Numbered from the stretch's first letter, positions 21,640-32,945 are shown. The stretch is DNA of 64,000 nt from Ottelia alismoides (GCA_037367405.1 JAZKJV010000156.1:1178001-1242000); one strand, 5' to 3'. The notes: a model not told the origin generated them from the letters alone. Numbers and translations: made by a program.

Positions 21640-22990
21640 AGATCCCTCAGAGTCAAATGTTGATTGGGCAGAGTTTGATGATTTTATACCATGTATGACT
21701 TCCACTGAGCCTACAACTAGGGAGGAGGTTGATTCCATGAAGAGCAGAGACAGTCCAGCCAAGCAGCCTTCTCTAGATTCAGATTGTGAGCGAGAGTTTT
21801 CGTTCTCCCATGCAGATTTGGCAGCATTCACTCATACTTTTCAGAGGCCAGATCTGCCAGCACCTACTTGTCCAAAGCTGAAGCCGCTACCAGCGTCGCT
21901 GAAGTATAGGTTCCTTGTGGGTGAGCATGAGATGTACCCAGTCATTATCTCTGCAGATTTGACTGGAGAGCAGGAATCCCGTCTGATGGGGGTTCTTGAA
22001 AAGAACCGCAAGGCGATAGGATGGAGTGTAGATGATCTCCAGGGGATAAGTCCGGCCCTGTGCTCCCACCATATCTATCTCGAGGAGGACGCGAAGCCGT
22101 CGCGTGAGTTCTAGCGGCGGCTGAACCCGAACCTTCGAGATGTTGTCATAAAGGAGATCTCGAAATGGTGGAGCGCCGATTTTATCTACCCCATCTCCGA
22201 CTCCAAGTGGGTCAGTCCGTTGCATGTGGTGCCCAAGAAGACATGCATCACTACAGTTGTCAGCGAGTCTGGAGAGGAGATTGCTACCCGGGTACCCACT
22301 TCTTGGAGGGTCTGCGTAGATTACAGATGACTCAACCAGGCCACCAAGAAGGATCATTTCCCCATGCTCTTTATTGATCAGATCATTGAGATACTGGCAG
22401 GGAAGAGCCATTACTGTTTCTTGGATGGGTACTCCGGCTACAATCAGGTGGCCATCGCGCCCGAGGATCGGGACAAGACCACCTTCACCTGTCCCTTTGG
22501 GACATATGCTTTCAGACGCATGCCATTTGGGTTGTGCAATGCCCCGGCGACATTTCAGAGAAGCATGCTGTCTATCTTTTCAGACATGGTGGGGGAGTGC
22601 TTGGAGGTCTTCATGGATGATTTCTCAGTTTACAACAACGTATTCGACTCCTGTCTTAACTGCCTAGACCGAGTCCTTCAGCGATGCATTGAGGTTCACC
22701 TTGTGTTGTCTTGGGAGAAGAGTCACTTCATGGTGACTCAAGGGACGGTGCTTGGTCATATCATCTCCAACAGGGGCATGGAGGTGGATCCGGCCAAGGT
22801 GGATGTCATTAGGAAACTCAATCCACTGTCCAACTTGCGGCAGTTACAGTCTTTTCTAGGGCACGTCGGTTTCTACCGACACTTCATTCATGATTTCAAT
22901 AGGATTGCCCGACCGTTGACTGATCTGCTGATGAAAGACACCGAGTTCCTTGTCGATGACAAGTGTCTATCATCGTTTGAGACTCTCAAG
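21640..22990 (+). pseudogene. pol: Element A reverse transcriptase, broken
   Basis: Continuation of element A's polyprotein after B. Order: acidic pre-RT linker; PKLKPLPASLKYRFLVGEHEMYPVIISADL; AIGWSVDDLQGISP; WWSADFIYPISDSKWVSPLHVVPKK; FLDGYSGYNQVAIAPEDRDKTTF; FRRMPFGLCNAPATFQR; catalytic EVFMDDFSVY near 22608-22633; and SNRGMEVDPAKVDVIRKL with FLGHVGFYRHFIHDF. RT copies the element RNA into DNA. The active-site FMDD is intact, but there are stops at 22112-22114 (CAG in E) and 22328-22330, so no full protein can be made. Confidence 0.9.
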
Positions 22991-23400
22991 AGCTGTGTTG
23001 TAGAGGCTCCTGTTCTCCAGCCAACTCATTGGTCTCTCCCATTTGAGATCATGACGGATGCCTCTGATTTTCTCGTAGGGGCCGTGCTGGGACATAGGAG
23101 GGACGGAGTCCAATTTGCCATTCACTACGCTAGCCGTACATTGGATGCCGTACAGCGGAACTATACAGTCATTGAGAAGGAGATGCTAGCCGTAATTTTG
23201 CCCTAGATAAGTTCAGATCTTACATCATTGGATCTAGAGTGACAATCTACACTGACCATACCGCCATCAGGTACCTCATGGCAAAGAAGGATGCCAAAAG
23301 CTAGATTAACCAGATGGATCCTTCTACTCTAAGAGTTTGATATAGAGATTAAGGATAAGCCTGGAGTCAAGAATGTGGTGGCGGATCATCTCTCCCAACT
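22991..23400 (+). pseudogene. pol: Element A RNase H, frameshifted
   Basis: Contains [53 protein letters not shown], then a one-base loss near 23200 shifts the frame. Downstream pieces [19 protein letters not shown] and [21 protein letters not shown] remain readable in other frames. The catalytic Asp of TDASDF and Glu of EKEM are present. RNase H removes the RNA strand during reverse transcription. Confidence 0.85.
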
Positions 23401-24765
23401 GGAGTACCTTTGAGGATTCTAAGCAAACTGAGCCTATTTGTGAGACCTTCCCAGATGAGGCGATCCTTGCTATCGCCTTTCTCCCATGGTATGCCGATAT
23501 TGTGAACTATCTTGTCGCCAGAAAGTTCCACAAGATTGGCCCAGGCAGAAACTTGAGACCTTCCTCGCGAAGGCCAAGTTTTACCATTAGGAGGATCACG
23601 TCCTTTACCATGAGGGAGGGGATAGTATCTGGCGTCGGTGCATTCCTCAAGAGGAGCATCACAGCATCCTTACTTACTGCCACAAGCTTGAGGCAGGAGG
23701 ACATCACTATGGGAGGAGAACGACACAGAAAGTGCTCCAATCCGGCCTATGGTGTCCTACCCTCTTCAAGGACTCTGATGAGTTCGTGAAGAGGTGTACT
23801 GACTGTCAGAGGATGGACACTTGTAGATAACGTGATATGATGCCGATGCAGCCCATTCACTTCTGTGAGGTTTTTGACGCATGGGGCATCGATTTCATGG
23901 GTCCATTCCCTAAGAGTCAGGGATTCGAGTACATTCTGTTGGCCGTTGATTATGTTAGTCATTGGGTTGAGGCCATCCCCGCCCGAACCGCAGATGCTAG
24001 GACTGTTTGCAGATTTTTGAGGAAGCACATCATTTCACGGTTCGGGGTACCTCGAATGTTGATATCTGACGGGGGTCTCATTTCGTCAACGACAAGGTAA
24101 AGGCCCTTGCTAGCGAGTTCAGCATAGACCATAGAGTTGCCACTCCATACCACCCTCAGATGAATGGTCTTGCTGAAGTGTCGAACAGGGAGATCAAAAC
24201 TATATTGCAGAAAGTCGTCCGCCCTGACCGAAAGGATTGGTCACAGCTTTTGGACTCGGTCTTGTGGGCATATAGGACGTCTTTCAAGATACCTTTGGGT
24301 ACATCTCCCTTTCACCTCGTTTATGGCAAGCCGTGCCATTTACCTATTGAGCTGAGACATAGGTCACTTTGGGCTGTCACTGATGTACTTTTGGATCCAG
24401 AGAGTGTAGGAGATCAGAGGAGGGCAGAGTTAGCAGCCTTATAGGAGCTTCGTGATACCACCTTTTCAAACAGCCTACATTATAAGGAGAGAGTGAAGGA
24501 GTGGCATGATTCTCATATCAACCACAAGCATTTTGAGCCAGGACAGAGAGTATGGCTGTTTGATGCTAGGCTTCGTCTATTTCCAAGGAAGCTGTAGAGC
24601 AAATGGAAGGGACCTTATTTGGTGAGAAAGGTACATGACAATGGGAGTATAGATATATCTGAGTTGTCTTCTGAGAGTACCTTTCGTGTTAACGGTCAGC
24701 GGCTCAAGCCATATCTAGATCATGAGCTGCGGGTCGTTGATGTCGCCCCGATTCACTTTGCATGA
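23401..24765 (+). pseudogene. pol: Element A integrase, broken
   Basis: Contains pieces of the HHCC zinc region ([26 protein letters not shown]), then [27 protein letters not shown] (first Asp), MLISDGG (second Asp) and NGLAEVSNREIK (Glu). The C-terminal part has RLFPRKL-stop-SKWKGPYLVRKV (GPY module), ending IHFA-TGA at 24763-24765. Frameshifts lie in the zinc region and after ISDGG near 24075, with stops near 24442 and 24597. There is no chromodomain, as expected for Athila. Integrase inserts the cDNA into host DNA. Confidence 0.88.
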
Positions 24766-24895
24766 GATGTGGTATCTTGACTCACATCTATTGCATCTCA
24801 CACATGATTATCATTGTTCCTTCCGACTTGTATAGATCCAGTTGTCCATATCACACATTCTCCAGTCTAACACCCCATTTACATCTTCGACGTTG

Positions 24896-25096
24896 CTATA
24901 CTTAGGGTGCACTTTACCCTAAGTATGGGGGCGTGAGACTTTTGAGTTTCTTTTGATTCTTTCTACCTCTGTTTTGCTGCCTATACTTAGGGATATTTTA
25001 CCCTAAGTATAGGAGAGGTAGACCCTGTACATTCTCACTCGAATTTCCCTTTGTGTACAACCTGCTATACTTAGGATTATTTGATCCTAAGTATAG
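24896..25096 (+). repeat. three PPT-containing hairpins of element A
   Basis: 24898-24926: 11-bp stem ATACTTAGGGT, followed by GGGGG. 24981-25012: 12-bp stem CTATACTTAGGG. 25065-25096: 13-bp stem CTATACTTAGGAT, followed by GGGGG. The G-run after the second is degraded to GAGAGG. The stems carry paired differences (AGGGT/ACCCT, AGGAT/ATCCT), so the pairing is maintained rather than one fixed sequence. Confidence 0.85.
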
Positions 25097-25170
25097 GGGG
25101 AAATCCCGAGATCCTCTTGCATTTCTATTCTTTCATTTGTCTTTGTATATAGCCTTCCTTTTCACTTCCC

Positions 25171-25284
25171 TATACTAAGCACGAGTTATGTCTTCTTCAT
25201 CGCTCTTGACTCTGAGGACATCGTTCGAGCTAAGTATAGGGGTGTGTGTGTATATATTCCATATATACTTTAGCCATAACTCGT
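25171..25284 (+). repeat. conserved long hairpin and alternative partner, element A
   Basis: Arm TATACTAAGCACGAGTTATGTC (25171-25192 region) pairs imperfectly with GAGGACATCGTTCGAGC ... TAAGTATAG (25214-25239). The downstream CATAACTCGT at 25275-25284 is an exact complement of ACGAGTTATG at 25181-25190, so two mutually exclusive folds are possible. The same design is present in E (55077-55190) and C (39790-39900). Confidence 0.55.
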
Positions 25285-25939
25285 ACTTTGTGTAAGTGTG
25301 TTAATAAATAAAAATGGCTAAAACCCAAAAACCTAAAAATCCATAAAAAATTAAAAAACTTTCCTTGTAAATAAAAAATTTTTTATTGCACATACATAGC
25401 TAGTTGTACAAATTATTTTTGTAAAAATATTTGTAAAAACTTTTTGTGTAAATAGTGTGTAAATATTTTCTTATCAAAATTATGTATATAGTATAAAATT
25501 TTTCTAAAATGTTTTGAAAATCAAAAGTTTGCAAAAACCTTGTGTAAATCTTTGTAAATATTTTTGCAAAACTTGCACTCATGCATACATCCATGTTTTC
25601 AAAATATTTTTTAAAAAATTTGCACATGTGTAAATATTTGTAAAATTGTATCTTTGTAAATATTTGTACAGTTTTTCCTGGATCATAGTTGACATTTAAA
25701 CTAGCCTGGAATTAAATTGGAAAATGGAGCTTGATTAAGATCTTAATCCATCTAATTATAAGAAGAACCTTATAGGACTTAGGGTTGAGACTTTTCAGGT
25801 CCATGGTGACTTAATTCTTTGAGTCCACTAGGGTATGATCATATGTCATCTCAATGAGCCTAAGTAGAGCACTTAACAACACACTCATGACTCATATAGA
25901 CAATGGCTTGACTTGGACCAACACTTTACACCGAGCTCT

Positions 25940-26164
25940 CTACGGATGAGGTGGTGAGGAGGCAGTCTTCCTTGACTTGGGGTAGCATATGAGGGTAGTA
26001 CTTCTAGGCGTAATCTCTCTTCTTCTTATAGTGAAGGAAGTGCGTCTCAACTTAGTCTGGTTGCCATGAGGTCTAACGACAGGAGTTGTCGGTTGCAATA
26101 ATGATTCAAAAGAGGGATAGTCTACTGGCTCAAGAGGAAAACTCCTTATGTATATATGCTGCAC
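25940..26164 (-). CDS. conserved antisense ORF of element A, short
   Basis: 74-codon frame on the strand opposite to gag-pol. The conserved part is FPLEPVDYPSFESLLQPTTP, then VVRPHGNQTKLRRTSF, RRREITPRS, and the end SRKTASSPPHP. Element E has the same protein over about 60 residues with only a few replacements (S/A, I/K, I/V, T/P) and some silent changes. Antisense ORFs near the 3' LTR are known from several plant Ty3/gypsy lineages. I do not recognise a domain. Translation is unproven. Confidence 0.45.
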   Translation of the reverse strand: MQHIYIRSFPLEPVDYPSFESLLQPTTPVVRPHGNQTKLRRTSFTIRRREITPRSTTLICYPKSRKTASSPPHP

Positions 26165-26840
26165 TTTGTAGATATGTTGTATAGATGCACATCAAAAAAA
26201 TGCAAAAAGAAAATAACTCCAAAAAAGTGCCGGGTCTGAGAGAAAATGATAATCCCACCGGAGTGTATATAGTGCAATAAGCAAAGCTTGAGACTCATGT
26301 TCCATCTCATGTAGCTTGCAGCAGGGAGACTTAGCTACATTGGTTGAGCTCCCAAGGATACATGGCTACACTGGCCATGGTCCATTCTCTTCTTCCCCCT
26401 CTTCTTGAGCCGGTTGAACTTGAACTTAGAAGGGAATACCCCGCTCCTCGAGGAAAGATGGCCAGATTAGGGTCATAGAGTTACCTTGTTGGGGAGGGTT
26501 GTCATTTTGCTACTTCTGAGGTGGAGAGCTATACCTCACTTACACTGTACAAGGAAAGATTCATGGTCTTCAGGGTTTGTGTATGTGGATTTGTTCTGAT
26601 CTGGATTATTGAGGAGTCTTGACTATAGATTAGTGGATCTTAGAGGTTGTTAAGTTTTAAACCTAAGTCCAAATAAGGTTCCGACACATTAATAATCCAA
26701 AGATCTGATCGAGCTCCATATTTCAATTTAATGAAGGCAAGTTTAATAATCAGCATTGATCCTTGCATTTTTCTCCTCTTTTTCTTTTTCCTTTCTTTTT
26801 CACTTCTTTTTCAAATAAGTGTTTGCTAAGGGACTAGCAA

Positions 26841-26858
26841 AGTTAAGTATAAGGGGGG
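26841..26858 (+). other. Element A polypurine tract
   Basis: AGTTAAGTATAAGGGGGG directly before the 3' LTR. It differs from the consensus TTAAGTATAGGGGG by one inserted A. Confidence 0.88.
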
Positions 26859-29800
26859 TGATGAATACACATTCATCACTCTTTATTCTTTTATTTTAGC
26901 TACAAAACCCTTGCAAAACATATATATGTGTAAATATCATAAATTGTCAAAATACATGCATTATGTAAATAATAATAATTAGCATGTTTTTGTGCATAAA
27001 TAAAAGAATAAAGAAATAAAAGAAAAAGAGGGAAATATTTAGAATAAATATTGAGTGACCTAATCCTAAGGGAGGGCTCAACATGGGCCTTATCGCAAAA
27101 GAAACCAAGTAGAGAGAGATAGGGTAGCTCAATATAGTGTCTAAACACCTATGTATATATATAAATAAATTTATTTTCCTCTAAATAAAAATAAAAATAT
27201 GTTTTTGTTATTTTGTACATATTTCTAAAAATAAACTAAAATAAAAATGGGAAAAAGAAAATAAAAATAAAAATAAATAAAGCCTCTCTCATCAGTGTAT
27301 ATAGACCACGTACATAGAATAACATAAATATTTATTTTCTCCTTGTAAATAATCAATAAAAATCCAATAAAAATATTTCTATATTCCATATTTCATGGTG
27401 TAAATAAATAAAATAAAAATCAGAAAAATAAAAATAAAATAAAAAGAAAAATAATAAAAATAATTTTCACCTTGTATATATACCATGTAAATATGTATAT
27501 AAAACTATTTAGTTAACTTATAAAAATAAATCATAAAAATAAAATAAAAATACTTTTTTATTCCAAATTTTATGTTATAAATAAATAAAATATAAAATTG
27601 GAATAATTGTATAAAAATAAATAACTAAAAATAAAAATAAAAAATCCTTTTATGTATATACCTACATATAATAATAATATAATGTAAATACCTTATTTAT
27701 TCTTCAAAAAAATAAATAAAAATCACAAAAAAAATAATTTGAAAATAAATAAACATTTTTCATGTTTAAAGTTTTTCGAAATAAAAGCATTTACTATTTT
27801 TAACTGAATTTCTAAAATATTAATAATTGGCGGCCTCCCATTGGTCCACGGGGGAATGTTGACCCCTGGTCAACTCCCCCCCGGACCACTCGCCCGCGGA
27901 TCTTGCTCCTGACCCGACTTCGCCTAATTTCCTAAGCATGATCCGATCACCATTTATGCTAACCCGGGTCCTGATTACACCTGAATCATCCCTGATCCAC
28001 GCCTGGGGATTTGCCTAGGAGTCCGAGCTCCGAATCACTCGCCCGACCTCCTTCTTCTCGGACCCCTAGCAGCATATAGCCAACCTCTGCTGCACCTTCT
28101 CACTCATATTTGACTCCGCCCCTTCATCCTAGGACCTCCATTCTCTTCCCCAGAGTGACAGCTGCGCGAGGAGAGTGTTGCAGTGAGGAGAGGGAGTCCC
28201 CAGCCACTGATCCGGCGAGACCATCGCCGTGTGCCGCCGCGAGGTGCGCCTAGACTCGGACCCTGATGTTTCCTTGAGGCCAGGATCTCCAGAGCTTCTC
28301 CAGCTCATCCCCAGTCGATATCCTTCATCAGGTATCCCCGATTCACCTTAGTTTCGCCAAATTTCCGATTACGCCCAATTAACGCTGCCGGCAGTCGCCG
28401 ACTAATTAACATCATTTCGCTCATCCAATCGATCATTGGACCACTGATTCACCTTCGTGATACTTCTCCCCACGTTCTCCATCCATCCGATCAACTTGGT
28501 TCACCTCGGAACCAAGAGTCGCGTCTCCTCCACCGTCGCCTCGCCAGAGACTCCACTCCGCCCCATTCCAGATCACCCATTTCACCCCTAACCGGGGCGA
28601 GGCACTTTGCCCTCAACCTAGGAGTTCTTCTGTGCCCTTTTTCAGGTCAAAGCGACCCATCTGAGGGTCCAGCAGTCCAGGCACAGGAGCTTGTCTCCTC
28701 CGCCATTGTCGAAGCTCCCTGGAGCTTCTCGGCCTCATCGGAGTAGCCCACCAGCTGCGGATCTTCTCGCTGAGCACGTTCCACATCCCAGCAGCCGAAG
28801 AGGAGGTCTCCATCGCACGCACGGAGCTGGCGAAGTTCGTCGGTGAGCTGTTCTTGGAGCATCTCTAGTAGCCGTCTGATCAACCCCCAGCTCCAGTTGC
28901 GATCGTGACCGTCCGTTCACGCGAGATATATACCGTCAGATCTATCAGGGTTGATCTGGATCGTCCATCCAGACGAAGAGGCACCTTATATCCAGCACCG
29001 TCCGATCTACACGTGGCGCCTTCCTCACCGTCGACCCAGCGAAGGGTTAACCGCATCCCCTCACCGTCAGATCCTCCACGTGGCAAGCCTTCAGCCGTCC
29101 GCTTTTAATAAGTGGTAATTGCACTTAGGCCCCTCTGTTTATTACATTTATAGTTTAACCCTGTAAAGATTTTAGTTAGTTGTTTTTATTTTGGAACAAT
29201 TGCAGTTAGGACCTTAGACTTTTCTTTATTTGCATTATAGTCCCTGTGTGTGTGAGCCACGTGCTTCGACACGTGAGGATTTGGACATTTTGCACTTTTT
29301 GTCCTATGTTTCCTGAGTGTTATTGAATGATCTTTAATAAATAGGAATTACAACCATACCCTCCGTGCCTGGACCACGTGCCTTGTGCATGTTTTGTGGG
29401 ATTTTTGCATTCCAGGCCCTGCGTTTTAATTACTTGTTATTATTTAGTCCTGGAACTATGTTTTGTTTGCATTTAGGTCCTTGACTGCTTTGTGCCTTGT
29501 TTTTATTAAATAAAATAGCAAATTAAATCCAAATTAGGTGAAATTTGGATACATGGCTCCTGCCAATGTGTAAAAATTTCCCTAAAATTTTGGGTCATTT
29601 TTTAGGCTTTTTGATATTTTTAAAAAATTCAAAAATAGTGATTTTTGGTACTGTCTGATTTAGAAAATCAAAGAAAAATATAAAAATTTGTCTAAAAATT
29701 CTAAAAAAAGTAGGGATAGTTAGTTTTAGTGTCTTTTAATTTCTGCCAAATTTTTGTGCTTTTTGGACTTATAAAAACCTTAAAAATTAAAAACCCTAAA

Positions 29801-30436
29801 AATCTTATAAAAATTCTGGAAAATTCTGTAAAAATCAAAAATATAAACTCTTTTTTAGTAGCTTAGTTTTTGTTTATAGTTTTTATAAAAATTGCCTCCA
29901 GATTTTTATAGATCCATTTTATATTTTTAATGGATCTTTCCAGTCTGGCTGTACAGTGACTCTTGTTTTTCTCCTTTTGTGATTTTTAGAAAATCGTATA
30001 AAAAATAGAAAAATCTGAAAAATTCACCAAAAACACTAAAAAACATTAAAAACATAAAAACATTTTTATTTGAATTTTTGGAGTATTTTTGTGTGTTTAA
30101 ATAATTTGTTGAAGTTGCTTGTTTCCTCCTTTCTTTATAATTAAAAAAATCCAAAAAAATTAAAATACTTAAAAATCGACCAAAAATATTTTCCCTTTAT
30201 TTTATTGATTTTGTCTACTTCGTAGGCCGCAAGGCCAAGTCGTGCTCCCTGAGTCCGACCGTGGTCGCTATACCAGGTTAATAAATTACCGAGGACCACT
30301 TTTTGTTTTTGATTGTTTTATATCTCTGATTGGTGGTTCTTTTATTTTCTTGATTGATCGAAGCACGAGTGATTGAGGTTGCAATGACCTGAGTTATTTA
30401 TCTGCCTTAGTCGCTCGATTATTTTCACGGTCATCA
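26859..30436 (+). repeat. Element A 3' LTR (3578 bp)
   Basis: Partner of 1695-5277. Starts TGATGAATACACATTCATCA and ends CACGGTCATCA. Several percent diverged from the 5' copy, including small indels. The TATA box position (28073) reads CATATAG. Confidence 0.95.
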
Positions 30437-30441
30437 AGCAC
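30437..30441. repeat. target-site duplication of element A, right copy (AGCAC)
   Basis: Exact copy of 1690-1694. The gag remnant F resumes directly after it. Confidence 0.9.
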
Positions 30442-31003
30442 CCTCTGCCTTCTTCTTCAGTACCCCACAAAGCTGTCAACATGGTGATATTTCATGATGT
30501 GGATAGGGTGAATAACACCTATCAGACCATTATTGGAAACCGTCATCCAAAGCAGATATAATTGAGAAGCGATCACAAGAGCTTGATAAATTACAAGTGA
30601 TCAAGCAGAGGATGAAGCAGCTGGACAAGATGGATGGGATCACTTGCCACATGGAGCTTCTAGTTAGTACCATTAGCTCGTGTTAGAGTCAGAGTGCAGC
30701 ATCCGATACACCTGTAGTGGAGCAGCCGAGTTCTTATACTACTTCAGCATCGCATAGTACCTGAGTACCTTCTTCTACAGTCCAGCACGTGTACTACGTG
30801 CAGACTCTGGATCAGGTCCTGTAGTAGTCTCCTCCATCATGTGTTGTGTCGTATTATCTAGAGTACCAATACATTCCTGAGCATCAGTCCCCACCTCCAC
30901 CTCATATCCAGGAGGCGAATGACATTTGGTTTGGTAGAGAGTGCAACTAGCCCCATCCATCAGGGCAGTGTCAGTTCAGTACTCAGTTGAGTCAGAGGCT
31001 CGT
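30442..31003 (+). pseudogene. Athila-type gag remnant, 3' half (element F)
   Basis: Continuation of the gag at 837-1694. Readable pieces in shifting frames include KQRMKQLDKMDGITCHMELL (compare EKLDRMEMIEKKQC in A), a Ser/Thr/Pro-rich stretch, and QEANDIWFGRECN, which corresponds to MEVNGIWYNRPQPG in A. There are many stops. It ends where LTR fragment F3 begins. Confidence 0.65.
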
Positions 31004-31047
31004 TGATGAATCCATGATTCAATGTCTCTTCTAGCTTTGATATTAGT

Positions 31048-31338
31048 GCCTTCTCCTGACCTCTTTTTCCCTCCCGAATTCCTGTCGATCCTCACTCAGA
31101 TGGGAATCACATGTCTGTCTTATCGCTTTCCACATCAGGTTAGCGAGAACTGAAGCCCATTTCTTTCCTCTGGTAAGCTCGCTTGAACCTTTCCCCGGAA
31201 CTATAGAAAAGTCGGTCTAGGCTTTCGCCTTCCAACTAGTAATGAAAGCTCAGGCATCGTCAACCCTGTAGCCAAAGCGGCTAAACCTCAAGTCAGGGTG
31301 GTGGAGGGTTCGAGAGCGTGAAATCGAACATCGAACTC
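31048..31338. other. 291-bp foreign insert in LTR F3, flanked by TTAGT
   Basis: Unlike the AT-rich LTR around it, this piece is of balanced base composition with no long ORF. Direct repeats TTAGT stand at 31043-31047 and 31339-31343. Ends are GCCTTCTCC and ATCGAACTC, neither TG..CA nor an inverted repeat. The texture (for example TTTCCCCGGAACTATAG and AAGCGGCTAAACCTC) reminds me of plant mitochondrial DNA, but I cannot confirm this. Confidence 0.4.
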
Positions 31339-31926
31339 TTAGTTAGCTAAAATTCTTGGTAAAACACATGTATATATTCATTAAATATCATTATTTATCA
31401 TTCACAATTGATTTGCCAATATTGTATATTTATCATTCTTTTTAACCACAATAAAATAATAAAGAAAACAAGAAAAAGAAAAAGAAAAAGAAATAAAGAA
31501 GGATGTACTTACGGAATAAATGCAGAATGTCCCGAACCCCGAGAGAAGGTCAAGACATGACCTGATCGATCATGAATAAAGTAAGGGGAGATAGGGTCCA
31601 TAACTTATAAAAATCAAGAAAACCAATTCTCACTTGTACATATTCATCAATTTTCACCTTATACATATTTTCATCTATATTATTCACCAATAAAACAACT
31701 TCAAGTAAAAATATTTCCTTATTGAAAGTCATATGTAATAATATATATTAATTTATAAAAATATCAGAAAATTTATTTAACCAATAAATAAATAATTACA
31801 ATGAACCTAAAAAAGCCATAAAATCTAACTTCCTAGGTTCATAACTATTTATAGAAAACTCCAAATCAACCAAACTCACTTTTAAACTTTGTTTTGTAAC
31901 TAAAACTATTTATTAAAAGAGGTTAA

Positions 31927-32297
31927 TGGGGCTGCCCCCTTGGGGCAACCAACATGGCTGCCCCGCGCTGTTTTTGGTGCCTTTTTTAATTTTTTTTGAA
32001 AAATATTGCCATGTATATTCATCCCTATATCCCTCCTATATGCCATTCGAATTTCATCAGAAACAGAGACTCCTACGGCCTCCATCCAGACAATCATTTT
32101 TAACGGTAACATGATTTGTAAAATCGACACAATCTCGATGGAGGCTGTAGGAGTCTCTGTTTATGACGAAATTCGAATGGCATATAGGAGGGATATAGGG
32201 ATGAATATACACGGTGATATTTTTCAAAAAAAAATAAAAAAATGCCGAAAATAGGGGGCAGGGCAGCCATGTTGGCTGCCCCCAGAGGGTAGCCCCA
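31927..32297. mobile_element. foldback MITE, 371 bp, flanked by TTAA
   Basis: Terminal inverted repeats TGGGGCTGCCCCCTTGGGGC and, at the right end, the complement of TGGGGCTACCCTCTGGGGGC. Nearly the whole element folds back: CATCCCTATATCCCTCC near 32018 pairs with GGAGGGATATAGGGATG near 32188, and GAGACTCCTACGGCCTCCAT pairs with ATGGAGGCTGTAGGAGTCTC. TTAA flanks both ends (31923-31926, 32298-32301). There is no coding capacity. Superfamily is uncertain: a TTAA duplication is piggyBac-like, but the palindromic TTAA could also be part of the repeat. Confidence 0.8.
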
Positions 32298-32945
32298 TTA
32301 AATCCTTATTAAAAATACCAAAAAAATCGTGGAATAAATCATGTGAGTTTTGGCATTTGGACCCCTTTGTCTATATGTACATTATGTATATAAAACTTCT
32401 TTATTTTCTATTCAATTATTCCTAACTCCAATTAACTTATTTTTTTCTAAATTGTTTATAAAAATCACTAGAAAAGATTCAAAATATAACTTAAAAATAA
32501 ATATGAATAAATACCAATAAATCTCAAAATCGAAAAGCCATAAAGCCTAACTTTCGAACATCATAAGTCTATGGTGTGAATTCTGATTTGGGTGTACCCA
32601 CTTTTAAAGTTCATTTTTCAAAATTATATATCAAATAAAAGTAGTTTCACTAAAATCAGAGTTAATATGCAAAAAGTAGGTTTTGAGACCGTATTGGCAT
32701 ACTTGCATATATGTATAGATTGTACGTATTTTTATTTATTTATTTTCTTGTATATTTGTGCACATATTGTTATTTTTAAATATTTTGAATATATTTATTA
32801 TAATTATATAAAATGCAAATAGAAAATAACAAAATAAAAATAATAAAAAATGTATTTATTATATATGTATAATGTACCTATCTTGTATATATTCCTATTT
32901 ATTTTCCCCATTAAATTAATTCTAAAAAATGAAATAAAAATATAT

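Larger units (their letters stand above)
24766..26840 (+). other. Element A 3' non-coding region with stem-loops
   Basis: About 2.1 kb without an env-like sense ORF. It holds hairpins at 24896-25096, the conserved long hairpin 25171-25284, an AT-rich stretch 25285-25670, the antisense frame 25940-26164, CTTAATTCTTTGAGT near 25809, and TTCCGACACATTAATAATCC near 26681. Most blocks recur in B, C and E. Confidence 0.8.
1695..30436 (+). mobile_element. Element A: Athila-lineage Ty3/gypsy LTR retrotransposon, degenerate, hosting nested element B
   Basis: Complete in outline: 5' LTR, tRNA-Asp PBS, leader, gag, linker, protease, RT, RNase H, integrase, 3' non-coding region, polypurine tract, 3' LTR. 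The 5-bp duplication AGCAC lies at 1690-1694 and 30437-30441. With element B and its duplication removed, the element is about 17.6 kb with an interior near 10.5 kb. The LTRs begin TGATGAAT and end GTCATCA. By eye, about 13 differences in the first 290 bp of the LTR pair suggest roughly 4-5% divergence, older than B. Every gene carries stops or frameshifts, so the copy is not autonomous. Confidence 0.93.
31004..32945 (+). repeat. truncated LTR fragment F3 (U3 side)
   Basis: Begins TGATGAATCCATGATTCA, the family's terminal palindrome. After a 291-bp insert it continues with TTAGCTAAAATTC and an A/T-rich U3 like that of the other LTRs, including GAGAAGGTCAAGACATGACCTGATCG near 31540, which matches element C's LTR. 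Near 32570-32690 it has the ATCAGAG...ATATGCAAAAAGTAGGTTTTGAG block shared with B and S. It stops without an LTR end, abutting the minus-strand pol remnant at about 32945. The boundary is approximate. Confidence 0.65.

Noticed and set aside
24766..26840. env-like gene, known from some Athila elements, after pol
   Set aside because: No sense frame of useful length, signal peptide or membrane segments in A, C or E.
31926..32254. small frames over the MITE
   Set aside because: The two arms of the foldback give mirrored frames; no coding signal.
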